From Desulfovibrio sp. (GTDB lineage: Bacteria > Desulfobacterota > Desulfovibrionia > Desulfovibrionales > Desulfovibrionaceae): a stretch of DNA of 10,352 nucleotides. Both the position numbers and the translations under genes were made by a program. The notes under the pieces were generated by a model. That model was not told the DNA's origin, made no database searches, and saw only the letters and a list, made by a program, of their open reading frames with translations. The DNA lies in the NCBI GenBank assembly GCA_020217165.1, contig JAIWOE010000045.1, positions 1-10,352 on the forward strand, in the 5' to 3' direction. Positions 1 through 7,552 of the stretch are shown piece by piece (position 1 is the stretch's first letter; each line of letters opens with the position of its first letter).

Positions 1-552
1 AAAGGCCGGGGCGGCCACCACCTCAAAATATTGAGTGCTCAGGAACTCGGCAGCGGCCTTGTCCAGGGGCCGGTTCACCACCACCGCCCCGCCAAAGGCG
101 GCGATGCGGTCCCCCCAAAAGGCCTTGGTCACGGCATCCGCCACGCCGGCATCGCTCCAGGCGGCGCCGCAGGGGTTGTTATGCTTGAGAACCACCGCGG
201 CGGGCTTGGCCGTGAGGTACTGCAGGATGTTCACGCCATTGTCCACGTCCGTCAAGTTGGTCTTGCCGGGATGCTTGCCGGCCTGAAGCATCTGGGCCTC
301 GGTCATGGTGGAGACAAGGCCCGGCGCCTGGCAGCGCAATGCCACGCCATTGGGTTGCAACCCGCCGGCGATGCAGGCGTACAAGGCCGCGGACTGGCCA
401 GGGTTTTCGCCGTAGCGCAGGCCTTTTTCCTGGTTGTCGATGACCCAGGTCCGTTTGGCGTACACCAGTTCCTGGTCCCCAAGACGCAGGGCCAGCTTTT
501 GCGGAAAGATGTCTTTTTCCAGGTTCTTGTACATGCGCTTGAGGTCTTGCAT
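1..552 (-). CDS. purH: AICAR formyltransferase (PurH-type, stand-alone transformylase), C-terminus outside window
   Basis: Partial gene: 184 codons from an ATG at 552-550, reading off the left edge with no stop. The product transfers a formyl group from 10-formyl-tetrahydrofolate to AICAR, the penultimate step of de novo IMP synthesis, in the cytoplasm. Visible signatures are RYGENPGQ at residues 46-53 (RYGENPHQ in most PurH) and KHNNPCG at 123-129, whose Lys-His pair is the known catalytic pair of the transformylase domain. In ordinary bifunctional PurH about 200 residues of IMP cyclohydrolase domain precede the RYGENP block. Here only 45 residues precede it, so the cyclohydrolase half is missing from this gene. 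The start is the first in-frame ATG of the homologous region, with only a weak purine-rich stretch upstream. It is transcribed away from the 759-1184 gene. The family call is firm; the remainder of the domain cannot be seen. Confidence 0.9.
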   Translation of the reverse strand, partial: MQDLKRMYKNLEKDIFPQKLALRLGDQELVYAKRTWVIDNQEKGLRYGENPGQSAALYACIAGGLQPNGVALRCQAPGLVSTMTEAQMLQAGKHPGKTNLTDVDNGVNILQYLTAKPAAVVLKHNNPCGAAWSDAGVADAVTKAFWGDRIAAFGGAVVVNRPLDKAAAEFLSTQYFEVVAAPAF

Positions 553-621
553 GGGTGGCGCTCGCTTCTTGTGCTCGGGGGTGACACGATGATGGGATAC
601 AGGGTTCGGCTCGAATCTGGC

Positions 622-650
622 ATACTAGCACAGCACGCCGGCGTGGGCAA
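622..650 (-). promoter_or_regulatory. Candidate sigma70-type promoter for the purH-type gene
   Basis: Read on the minus strand, a -35-like TTGCCC (650-645) is followed after exactly 17 bp by a -10-like TAGTAT (627-622). Each matches the consensus at 4 of 6 bases. Transcription would begin near 615 and give a leader of about 60 nt before the ATG at 552. The position in the divergent spacer and the optimal spacing support it; it is a by-eye match only. Confidence 0.4.
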
Positions 651-660
651 ATTCCCCTGT

Positions 661-677
661 GGGCCGCAAATCGGCCC
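661..677. repeat. Small inverted repeat in the divergent spacer
   Basis: GGGCCG (661-666), a 5-nt spacer (caaat) and CGGCCC (672-677) form a perfect 6-bp dyad between the divergent purH-type gene and the 759-1184 gene. No T-run follows on either strand, so it is not a convincing terminator. It may be a protein site or chance in GC-rich DNA. Confidence 0.3.
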
Positions 678-758
678 TACTGCCCCCTTGGTTTTGGACG
701 CAAGATCGCGTACGGTGCGAGAATACTGCCGTCGCGCCGCGATGGCGTCCAGGAGTCG

Positions 759-1184
759 ATGCATCTTATGGAAAAAGTGTTGCTCAGGCTGGCCAGGCAG
801 CTCAACGCCTTTGACGAAGCCTCCCTCATGGCCCTGTGGGACGCCTACGCCCAGAAAGTCCAGGAATTCGAACCCACCAAGCGCTGGGAAGAAGCGGCCT
901 TGGTGTTCAGTCTGCTGCAAGCCGTGCGCTGGAAGAATCAGTTATTCAACTACAACTGGGCCGCAGGGGTAAAGCCCACCGGCCGCATGCAAGACCAGCA
1001 CCAGCTTTCCGGCTTGGCTCCGGACGATCCCCTGGGCTCCTTCGTGTCTTCCCAGGGACCGCGGCTGGCCGCCGTGGAGGCACATGACCTCAAGCATAAG
1101 GCCAAGGTGCTGCAATTCAAGCAGAAATCCCCAGCCGAACAGGACGACGCCAGCGGCCCCATCGTGCTGGATGAGGACGATTGA
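759..1184 (+). CDS. Small acidic-tailed protein of unknown function
   Basis: A 141-residue soluble protein with no signal peptide or membrane segment. The N-terminal half (about residues 1-60) is a predicted amphipathic helical region rich in Leu, Ala, Trp and Arg, resembling a helical bundle. The middle (about 65-100) is less ordered, with Gly, Pro and Ser. A Lys-rich stretch (about 110-125) precedes an acidic C-terminus ending in LDEDD. I recognise no named domain. It sits between the divergent purH-type gene and purA, and my recollection is that Desulfovibrio genomes carry a conserved hypothetical in this slot, which is inference. The start is ambiguous: AGGAG at 751-755 lies only 3 nt before the ATG at 759 and 12 nt before the ATG at 768. 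The latter would give a protein beginning MEKVLLRL. Codon use matches the neighbouring housekeeping genes, which supports real coding. Confidence 0.75.
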   Translation: MHLMEKVLLRLARQLNAFDEASLMALWDAYAQKVQEFEPTKRWEEAALVFSLLQAVRWKNQLFNYNWAAGVKPTGRMQDQHQLSGLAPDDPLGSFVSSQGPRLAAVEAHDLKHKAKVLQFKQKSPAEQDDASGPIVLDEDD

Positions 1185-1237
1185 GCCTGGTCCGCGCCGC
1201 CGCTGGGGGCTGCCCCTGGTGCGTGCCATGATTTTGT

Positions 1238-1266
1238 TTGACTTTGCCGCCCCCGCCTTTTATGCA
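1238..1266 (+). promoter_or_regulatory. Candidate promoter for the purA operon
   Basis: A -35-like TTGACT (1238-1243, 5 of 6 consensus bases) is followed after 17 bp by TATGCA (1261-1266, a weak -10). It lies in the 192-bp gap between the small hypothetical gene and purA and would give a leader of roughly 100 nt. By-eye match; the -10 is poor. Confidence 0.35.
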
Positions 1267-1286
1267 CCAATTCCTTTGGCTGGTGA

Positions 1287-2657
<1,371 letters not shown>

Positions 2658-2700
2658 CCCGGCACGGAATCCGGCGTTATTTCGGGAGGATCGCCCCGCC

Positions 2701-3774
2701 ATGGCTGCCCCTCGCGCCTCTGCCCGTTCAGCCGCCCCGGCCGCTGGAGCGGGCACCCCCTTTGATGCACTCCGTCTGCCATCGCCGGAAGTGCTCATGG
2801 CCCGCGCCCGGGATCCGCGCCAGGCCCGGCTGCGCACCTTGCTGGAGCGCCTGGCCGGCAACCCGCCCCAGGTGCTGCTGCTGGAAGGCGGCGACGCAGT
2901 CTCCCGCCTGGCCATGGGATTGTGGTGGACGGCGTGGCACCAGTGTACCGGCCCGGAACCGGCGCCTGGCCCCGCTCCATCCGCCGGCTCGCTCCCGGGC
3001 CTGCTCCCGGGCCTCCTTCAGGACCGACAGCACCCCCCGCCTCAGCAGCGAACCGCCCCGGCCGAGCGCCCCTGCTTGGCCTGCGCAAGCTGCAGACAGG
3101 TGTTCACGGGCGTGCATCATTCCCTGCACCTGCTGGACGGCGCCAGCGACCTCATCCGCATTGATGACGTGCGCGAGGTGATGCAGAAACTATCGGAGAA
3201 ACCCCGCCAGGGGCAGTTGCGGTGTATTCTCTTGAACGAAGCCCACAACTGCAAGGCGGAGACCGCTAACACCCTGCTGAAATCCCTGGAGGATCCCCGG
3301 CCCGGCAACTGCTTCCTGCTCCTCGCCCCTCAGCGGGAGCGGCTGTTGCCCACCCTGGTTTCCCGCAGTTTCACCCTGAGTTTGGCCTGGCCCGATCCGC
3401 ATCAACCCCCATCCCATTTCAAGGAAGATACGACGTTGCAACAGGCTGTGGAGACGTGGACCGCCCGTCTCGATTCCCTCGTCGCCGATGGCCGCGGCTG
3501 GTTTGGCGCGGCCCTGGCCAAGGAAGCCCTGGACAAACCCACCGCCCAGGCCCTGGTGCTGGAACTGCAACGCCGGCTGGCCCTGGCCCTGCTAGGCGAA
3601 CCCCACGGCTGCCTGGGCAGGCTGGATGCCGAATCCCTCCAGCGGTTGGATACGGTGCTGGCCGAGGCCCACGCATCCCTGGAATACAACGTCACCCCGG
3701 CCCTGGTGCTGGACTGGGTGGCCACGCGCATTTACCTTGCCGCTAAGCGGCCCCAGGCCATGGCCACAAGCTGA
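2701..3774 (+). CDS. holB: DNA polymerase III delta-prime subunit (clamp loader)
   Basis: A 357-residue AAA+ clamp-loader subunit, which with tau/gamma and delta opens and loads the sliding clamp. The Walker A position is degenerate (EGGDAVSR at about 62-69), as is usual for delta-prime, which does not hydrolyse ATP. The four zinc-module cysteines are Cys82, Cys125, Cys128 and Cys131. The CxxCxxC part is normal, but the first interval is 42 residues where E. coli has 8. Later motifs are IRIDDVREV (152-160), NEAHNCKAETANTLLKSLED (179-198) and VSRSF (220-224). The last stands where clamp-loader proteins usually have the SRC motif, so Ser replaces Cys. The first 20 residues are Ala/Pro-rich and nondescript. 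The start is supported by GGGAGGA (2684-2690). It lies between purA and the photolyase gene with short gaps on both sides. Family call firm; the insert is discussed separately. Confidence 0.88.
   Translation: MAAPRASARSAAPAAGAGTPFDALRLPSPEVLMARARDPRQARLRTLLERLAGNPPQVLLLEGGDAVSRLAMGLWWTAWHQCTGPEPAPGPAPSAGSLPGLLPGLLQDRQHPPPQQRTAPAERPCLACASCRQVFTGVHHSLHLLDGASDLIRIDDVREVMQKLSEKPRQGQLRCILLNEAHNCKAETANTLLKSLEDPRPGNCFLLLAPQRERLLPTLVSRSFTLSLAWPDPHQPPSHFKEDTTLQQAVETWTARLDSLVADGRGWFGAALAKEALDKPTAQALVLELQRRLALALLGEPHGCLGRLDAESLQRLDTVLAEAHASLEYNVTPALVLDWVATRIYLAAKRPQAMATS
2991..3014 (+). repeat. Perfect 12-bp tandem duplication inside holB
   Basis: GCTCCCGGGCCT occurs twice in immediate tandem (2991-3002 and 3003-3014), in frame, encoding LPGL-LPGL at about residues 98-105. 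It falls within the Pro/Gly/Gln-rich insert between the first and second zinc-binding cysteines and suggests that the insert grows by slippage or duplication. Confidence 0.85.
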
Positions 3775-3804
3775 TCCCACACCAGGACATGAGGAGGGAG
3801 GCGC

Positions 3805-5247
3805 ATGATCAGTCCGCACGATGTCGATCCTCGTCGCATCACCCCCCTCAACCAGTGCGAGCTTCCCAGGTTCGAGACGGCTGCGGGCAGTCTGTCCCCC
3901 CGATTTCCCCAGTCCCACCGGCCCGTAATCTACTGGATGCACCGGGACCAGCGCGTGCAGGACAACTTCGGCCTGCTCCACGCCCAGGCCCTGGCCCTGC
4001 ACGCCGGCGCCCCCCTGGCCGTGGTCTTCTGCCTGGCGCCCAGCTTCCTGCACGCTGCCTGGAGGCAGTACGCCTTTATGCTGGACGGCCTGGGAGAGGT
4101 GGCCCGGCAGCTTGCGGCCCTGGGCATCCCCTTTGCGTTGCTGCAGGGTGATCCCGGCCAGGAAACGGCAGTCTGGTGCCTGCAACAACACGCCGCCGTG
4201 GTGGTGACGGATTTCGATTCCCTGCGCATCAAACGACACTGGATGCGCCAGGCAGCCGAGGTTCTGGCAGCCCATGATGTTGCGATGCTGGAGGTGGATT
4301 CCCGCAACATCGTCCCCTGCCGTGCGGTTTCTCCCAAACAGGAATATGCCGCGCGCACCATCCGGCCGCGCATCCACCGCTTGCTCCCGGAATTTCTGCA
4401 TATGCCGCCGGCCGTGCGTCCTCACCCCCATGCCTTTGCCGGCCATGTTCCCCAGGTAAACCCCGCAGACCTGACCCAACTGGCAGCAGCCTTGCCCGTG
4501 AATCGTACTGCGGAACCTGTGACCTGGTTGCGATCCGGTCCTGGCGCCGGCCTCGACGCGCTCCAGGATTTTATTGCGAATAGATTACGATTCTATGCAG
4601 AAAACCGCAATGACCCCCTGGCTGGCGCCACGTCTCGCCTTTCCCCCTATCTGCACTTTGGCCACCTGAGCGCCCTGCGTGTGGCCCTGGCCGTGCAGGA
4701 GGCGACGGCTCCGCGGGAGGCCAAGGAAGCATTTTTGGAAGAACTTGTGGTGCGCCGGGAGCTTGCGGACAATTTCTGCCTGCACGCCGCTGGCTATGAC
4801 ACCCTGGCCGGCTGCCCGGCCTGGGCGCGGCAGACCCTGGACGAACGTCGCCACGATCCGCGCAGTCATTTGTACTCACTGGAAGAATTCGAGCAGGCCC
4901 GCACCCATGACCCACTGTGGAACGCCGCCCAGCAGGAAATGCGCCTCACCGGCATGATGCACGGCTACCTGCGCATGTATTGGGCCAAAAAGATCCTGGA
5001 ATGGACGACGTCTCCGGAAGAAGCCATGGCCGTGGCCATCCACCTTAACGACACCTGGCAGCTGGACGGCCGCGACGCCAATGGCTACACCGGCATCGCC
5101 TGGTCCATTGGCGGGGTGCATGACCGGCCCTGGAAGGGGCGGCCCGTGTTCGGCACCATCAGATACATGAACGAATCTGGATGCCGACGCAAATTCGACG
5201 TTCCCGGCTACATTGCCCGCGTGAAGTCGCTGGCATCATCGCACTGA
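3805..5247 (+). CDS. Class II cyclobutane pyrimidine dimer photolyase
   Basis: A 480-residue FAD enzyme that splits UV-induced cyclobutane pyrimidine dimers using blue/near-UV light. Class II features run the whole length: YWMHRDQRVQDN (about 44-55) opening the alpha/beta antenna domain, SRLSPYLHFGHLS in the FAD domain, then VVRRELADNFC, THDPLWNAAQ, MHGYLRMYWAKKILEW, LDGRDANGYTGIAWSIGG and GCRRKFDV near the end. By recalled alignment to the Methanosarcina mazei enzyme, Trp372, Trp393 and Trp400 match its electron-transfer triad (Trp360, 381, 388) with the same spacing. Asn415 matches the Asn near flavin N5. An N-terminal extension of about 40 residues precedes the core. The start is set by GAGGAGGGA (3791-3799) just before the ATG. 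The gene follows holB by 30 nt, so it is probably the last gene of the purA-holB transcript. It looks intact and active. Confidence 0.95.
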   Translation: MISPHDVDPRRITPLNQCELPRFETAAGSLSPRFPQSHRPVIYWMHRDQRVQDNFGLLHAQALALHAGAPLAVVFCLAPSFLHAAWRQYAFMLDGLGEVARQLAALGIPFALLQGDPGQETAVWCLQQHAAVVVTDFDSLRIKRHWMRQAAEVLAAHDVAMLEVDSRNIVPCRAVSPKQEYAARTIRPRIHRLLPEFLHMPPAVRPHPHAFAGHVPQVNPADLTQLAAALPVNRTAEPVTWLRSGPGAGLDALQDFIANRLRFYAENRNDPLAGATSRLSPYLHFGHLSALRVALAVQEATAPREAKEAFLEELVVRRELADNFCLHAAGYDTLAGCPAWARQTLDERRHDPRSHLYSLEEFEQARTHDPLWNAAQQEMRLTGMMHGYLRMYWAKKILEWTTSPEEAMAVAIHLNDTWQLDGRDANGYTGIAWSIGGVHDRPWKGRPVFGTIRYMNESGCRRKFDVPGYIARVKSLASSH

Positions 5248-5283
5248 AGGAGCGTCCGCAACACCTCGGTGCGCAGTGGTGTC

Positions 5284-5817
5284 TCAGTCTCCCTGCAGGC
5301 AGACGCGGGCGATGATGCGTTCCAGGGTGGCAATTTCCACGGGCTTAGCGATGTGCTCGTCCATGCCTGCGGCCAGGGCCTGACCCCGGTTCACCTCCAT
5401 GGCACAGGCCGCCACGGCCACAATGGGAATGTCCGGATCCTGTTTGGCGGGGGGATTGGCGCGGATCCGCCGGGTAGCCTCCAGGCCGTTCATGTCCGGC
5501 AACTGGATATCCATGAGAATGAGGTCGAAGCGTTCTTCTGCCAGGCATTGCAGCGCCTGCCGGGCTTCGCCAGCCACCCGGGGCGAGTGGCCCATTTTCT
5601 CCAGCAGCCGCTTGAGGAAGAGCTGGTTCACGGGCTCATCCTCCACCACCAGGATGCGCAGGCACCTGTCTGTCTTGCCGTTGCCCTTTTGTTTGCCGGC
5701 GCCGGGCGCAGGCCGTCCCCGGGCGCCGTCATCTTTGGTCAGGGAAAGTGGCGGCAGCCCCGCGACACGCCGGACGATGCGGGTGAGGGCAGCAACACGA
5801 CAGCGTAGCTCTACCAT
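5284..5817 (-). CDS. Stand-alone receiver-domain (CheY-like) protein
   Basis: A 177-residue protein with a single receiver domain at about residues 53-173 and no output domain. Visible receiver features are ILVVEDEPVNQ with acidic Glu59/Asp60, LILMDIQLPDMNG with phosphoacceptor Asp103, and IAKPVE with conserved Lys158. The VNQ and MDIQLPDMNG patterns are typical of receivers at the end of hybrid histidine kinases. The conserved switch Thr/Ser appears to be Ala136 (VAVAACAM against the usual ALTAHAM). The first 52 residues are Arg-rich then Gly/Pro/Lys-rich, like a linker, so this may be a detached piece of a hybrid kinase. It is convergent with the photolyase gene (36-bp gap) and divergent from panC. 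There is no Shine-Dalgarno sequence before the ATG at 5817, and no better start upstream in frame was found. The partner kinase is not in the window. Confidence 0.85.
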   Translation of the reverse strand: MVELRCRVAALTRIVRRVAGLPPLSLTKDDGARGRPAPGAGKQKGNGKTDRCLRILVVEDEPVNQLFLKRLLEKMGHSPRVAGEARQALQCLAEERFDLILMDIQLPDMNGLEATRRIRANPPAKQDPDIPIVAVAACAMEVNRGQALAAGMDEHIAKPVEIATLERIIARVCLQGD

Positions 5818-5823
5818 TCTTGG

Positions 5824-5852
5824 ATGATATCATGGCGCGTTGCCAGGATGCA
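5824..5852 (-). promoter_or_regulatory. Candidate promoter giving a leaderless receiver-gene transcript
   Basis: On the minus strand, TTGCAT, an 18-bp spacer and TATCAT (5829-5824; 5 of 6 bases of the -10 consensus) lie directly upstream of the ATG at 5817. Transcription would begin at or within a base or two of the start codon, which fits the lack of a ribosome binding site. The -10 overlaps a 10-bp palindrome ATGATATCAT (5824-5833). The -35 is weak (3 of 6). Confidence 0.3.
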
Positions 5853-5869
5853 AGCTGAAGTGAGCCACC

Positions 5870-5887
5870 GCAGCGCCCAGGCGCTGC
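5870..5887. repeat. 18-bp dyad (8-2-8) between divergent promoters
   Basis: GCAGCGCC (5870-5877), CA, then GGCGCTGC (5880-5887) form a perfect 8-bp inverted repeat with a 2-bp centre. It sits in the 145-bp spacer between the divergent receiver gene and panC, 3 bp upstream of a candidate panC -35 element. Size, symmetry and position suit a dimeric regulator's operator; a small hairpin is unlikely with a 2-nt loop. No regulator is identified. Confidence 0.5.
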
Positions 5888-5890
5888 ACC

Positions 5891-5920
5891 TGGACATCCT
5901 TCGCAAGTTCCGTGTATGTT
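5891..5920 (+). promoter_or_regulatory. Candidate promoter for panC-DUF502-metK
   Basis: TGGACA (5891-5896, 5 of 6 consensus bases), an 18-bp spacer and TATGTT (5915-5920, 4 of 6). Transcription would start near 5927, leaving a leader of about 36 nt before the GTG at 5963. It would also make the upstream ATG at 5912 unusable, since that ATG would not be in the transcript. By-eye prediction. Confidence 0.4.
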
Positions 5921-5962
5921 TCCCGCGCAGCCCGCGGGCCAACTTTTTTCGGAGTAAGCAGC

Positions 5963-6817
5963 GTGGACGTGATCACCACACCGGCGGACGTACGCCGGAT
6001 TGCCTCGGAGGCGAGGCGTCAGGACCGCACCGTGGCCCTGGTGCCCACCATGGGCTTTTTTCATGCCGGCCACGAATCCCTCATGCGGTGGGCGCGGGCC
6101 CATGCCGACATGGTGATTTGCAGCCTGTTCGTCAATCCCACCCAGTTCGGCCCCACGGAAGACCTGGCCAGCTATCCGCGAGATCCGGACCGAGACATTC
6201 GCGTGGCTTCCGAAGCCGGTGTGGACGTGCTCTTTTGCCCGGACGCAACATCCATGTATGCCCCGGACCACGGCACCTGGATTGAAGTGCCGGAACTGGC
6301 GGCACCCCTGTGCGGCGCCACACGGCCCACCCATTTTCGCGGGGTGTGCACCGTGGTGGCCAAGCTGTTTCACCTCACCTCGCCGCATGTGGCCGTGTTT
6401 GGCGAGAAGGACTGGCAGCAGCTGGCCATCATCCGGCGCATGGTGCGAGACCTGGATTTCAACGTCGAGATAGTGGGGCGGCCCATTGTGCGGGAGCCCG
6501 ACGGCCTGGCCATGAGTTCCCGCAACAAATATCTCACGCCGCAGGAGCGCCAGGCGGCCCCGCAACTACACGCGGGTCTGCTACATCTGCAGCACCTGGT
6601 GGACGCGGGGGAACGGGATGCCATGGTTCTTGCCAGAGCGCTGCGTTCGTGGTATGAGCAACATCTTGGGCTGGGGACAAAAGATTACATTGCCTTGGTG
6701 CATCCAGAAACCCTCGCTCCCGCTTCCAGGCTGGAAGAACCCACCCTGGCCGCCGTCGCATGGCGGCTAGGCAAGGCGCGTCTTATCGACAATCTGCTGC
6801 TTCAGCCTCACCCTTAA
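5963..6817 (+). CDS. panC: Pantothenate synthetase (pantoate-beta-alanine ligase)
   Basis: A 284-residue cytoplasmic enzyme that condenses pantoate and beta-alanine with ATP, via pantoyl-adenylate, in the last step of pantothenate synthesis toward coenzyme A. Motifs: VPTMGFFHAGH (27-37) with the HxGH nucleotidyl-transfer signature, FVNPTQF (56-62), RPTHFRGVCTVVAKLF, GEKDWQQL (147-154) and MSSRNKYL (184-191), the KMSKS-like loop. The GFFHAGH form replaces the more common GALHxGH. I chose the GTG at 5963 because GGAG (5951-5954) precedes it at 8 nt and it gives the family's usual length and N-terminus. An in-frame ATG at 5912 would add 17 residues unlike the family and overlaps the predicted promoter. 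The next gene begins 27 nt downstream on the same strand. Confidence 0.95.
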   Translation: MDVITTPADVRRIASEARRQDRTVALVPTMGFFHAGHESLMRWARAHADMVICSLFVNPTQFGPTEDLASYPRDPDRDIRVASEAGVDVLFCPDATSMYAPDHGTWIEVPELAAPLCGATRPTHFRGVCTVVAKLFHLTSPHVAVFGEKDWQQLAIIRRMVRDLDFNVEIVGRPIVREPDGLAMSSRNKYLTPQERQAAPQLHAGLLHLQHLVDAGERDAMVLARALRSWYEQHLGLGTKDYIALVHPETLAPASRLEEPTLAAVAWRLGKARLIDNLLLQPHP

Positions 6818-6844
6818 GCCCACGGCGCCACGCCCTCCACACCA

Positions 6845-7552
6845 GTGCTCAACTTCCTCCGTCGTCAGATCGTCGAAAGCAAGAATGTCTTTCGGGCCAA
6901 TATTCTTGCCGGTGTTCTGTTTCTGCTGCCCATTCTGGCCACGGTCTTTCTGATCAACCTGCTCATCAGCTGGGTGGACATGTCCCTGCTGCTGCTGCCT
7001 GTCCAGTACCGGCCGGAGAACTATCTGCCGGTGCGCATTCCCGGGCTGGGGCTGCTGCTGGTGGTGCTCATCCTGTTCATTACCGGGATGTTCGTGCGCA
7101 ACTTCATTGGCCGCAAGCTGGTGGAACTGGGCGAGCGGCTCATGCGCTACATCCCCTTTGTGAGCAAGGTGTACAGCTGGATCAAGCAGATGGTGGATAC
7201 CCTGCTTTTGACCAGCGGCAAGGAATTCAAACGCGTGGTGATGATTGAATATCCCCGGCGCGGCATCTGGGCCATGGCCTTTGTGACCGGCGTGGCGGAA
7301 GGGGAAGTGCAGGACAAGACCAACCATCGCGTCATCAACGTTTTTTTGCCCACCACCCCCAATCCTACCTCCGGATTTTATCTGCTGGTGCCGGAAACCG
7401 ACGTCATTCCCCTGGACATGTCTGTGGAAGATTCCATGAAACTCATCATGTCCGGCGGGATTCTCGTTCCTGAGAATTATCGAAAGCAATCCAACAATGG
7501 CGCGGGAAGCCAGCCGGCACCCCCGGCGCCCCCCATGGAGGAACAGGCATGA
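6845..7552 (+). CDS. DUF502 family inner-membrane protein
   Basis: A 235-residue protein of the DUF502 family, whose biochemical role is not established. Two membrane segments are visible: about residues 18-44 ([20 protein letters not shown]) and about 65-88 ([18 protein letters not shown]). A conserved soluble domain follows, containing [47 protein letters not shown] and [16 protein letters not shown], which are diagnostic for the family. The C-terminal 25 residues are Pro/Ala-rich and probably disordered. The only reasonable start is the GTG at 6845; no clear ribosome binding site precedes it, so translation may depend on panC upstream (27-nt gap). Its TGA overlaps the metK ATG as ATGA (7549-7552), and the metK ribosome binding site lies inside this gene. 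The pairing with metK is consistent with an operon but does not reveal function. Confidence 0.9.
   Translation: MLNFLRRQIVESKNVFRANILAGVLFLLPILATVFLINLLISWVDMSLLLLPVQYRPENYLPVRIPGLGLLLVVLILFITGMFVRNFIGRKLVELGERLMRYIPFVSKVYSWIKQMVDTLLLTSGKEFKRVVMIEYPRRGIWAMAFVTGVAEGEVQDKTNHRVINVFLPTTPNPTSGFYLLVPETDVIPLDMSVEDSMKLIMSGGILVPENYRKQSNNGAGSQPAPPAPPMEEQA

Noticed and set aside
31..972. Long plus-strand open frame across the purH-type gene and the spacer
   Set aside because: It is antisense to the clear AICAR transformylase frame, has biased low-complexity composition and matches no family; a shadow of GC-rich coding DNA.
3592..4479. 295-codon minus-strand open frame across the end of holB and the photolyase start
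   Set aside because: Both plus-strand genes under it have diagnostic motifs; this frame has none.
5261..5282. ACACC...GGTGT dyad between the convergent photolyase and receiver genes as a terminator
   Set aside because: Only a 5-bp stem with a 12-nt loop and no T-tract.
5729..6565. 278-codon minus-strand open frame over panC
   Set aside because: Antisense to panC, which carries all its family motifs; no domain visible.
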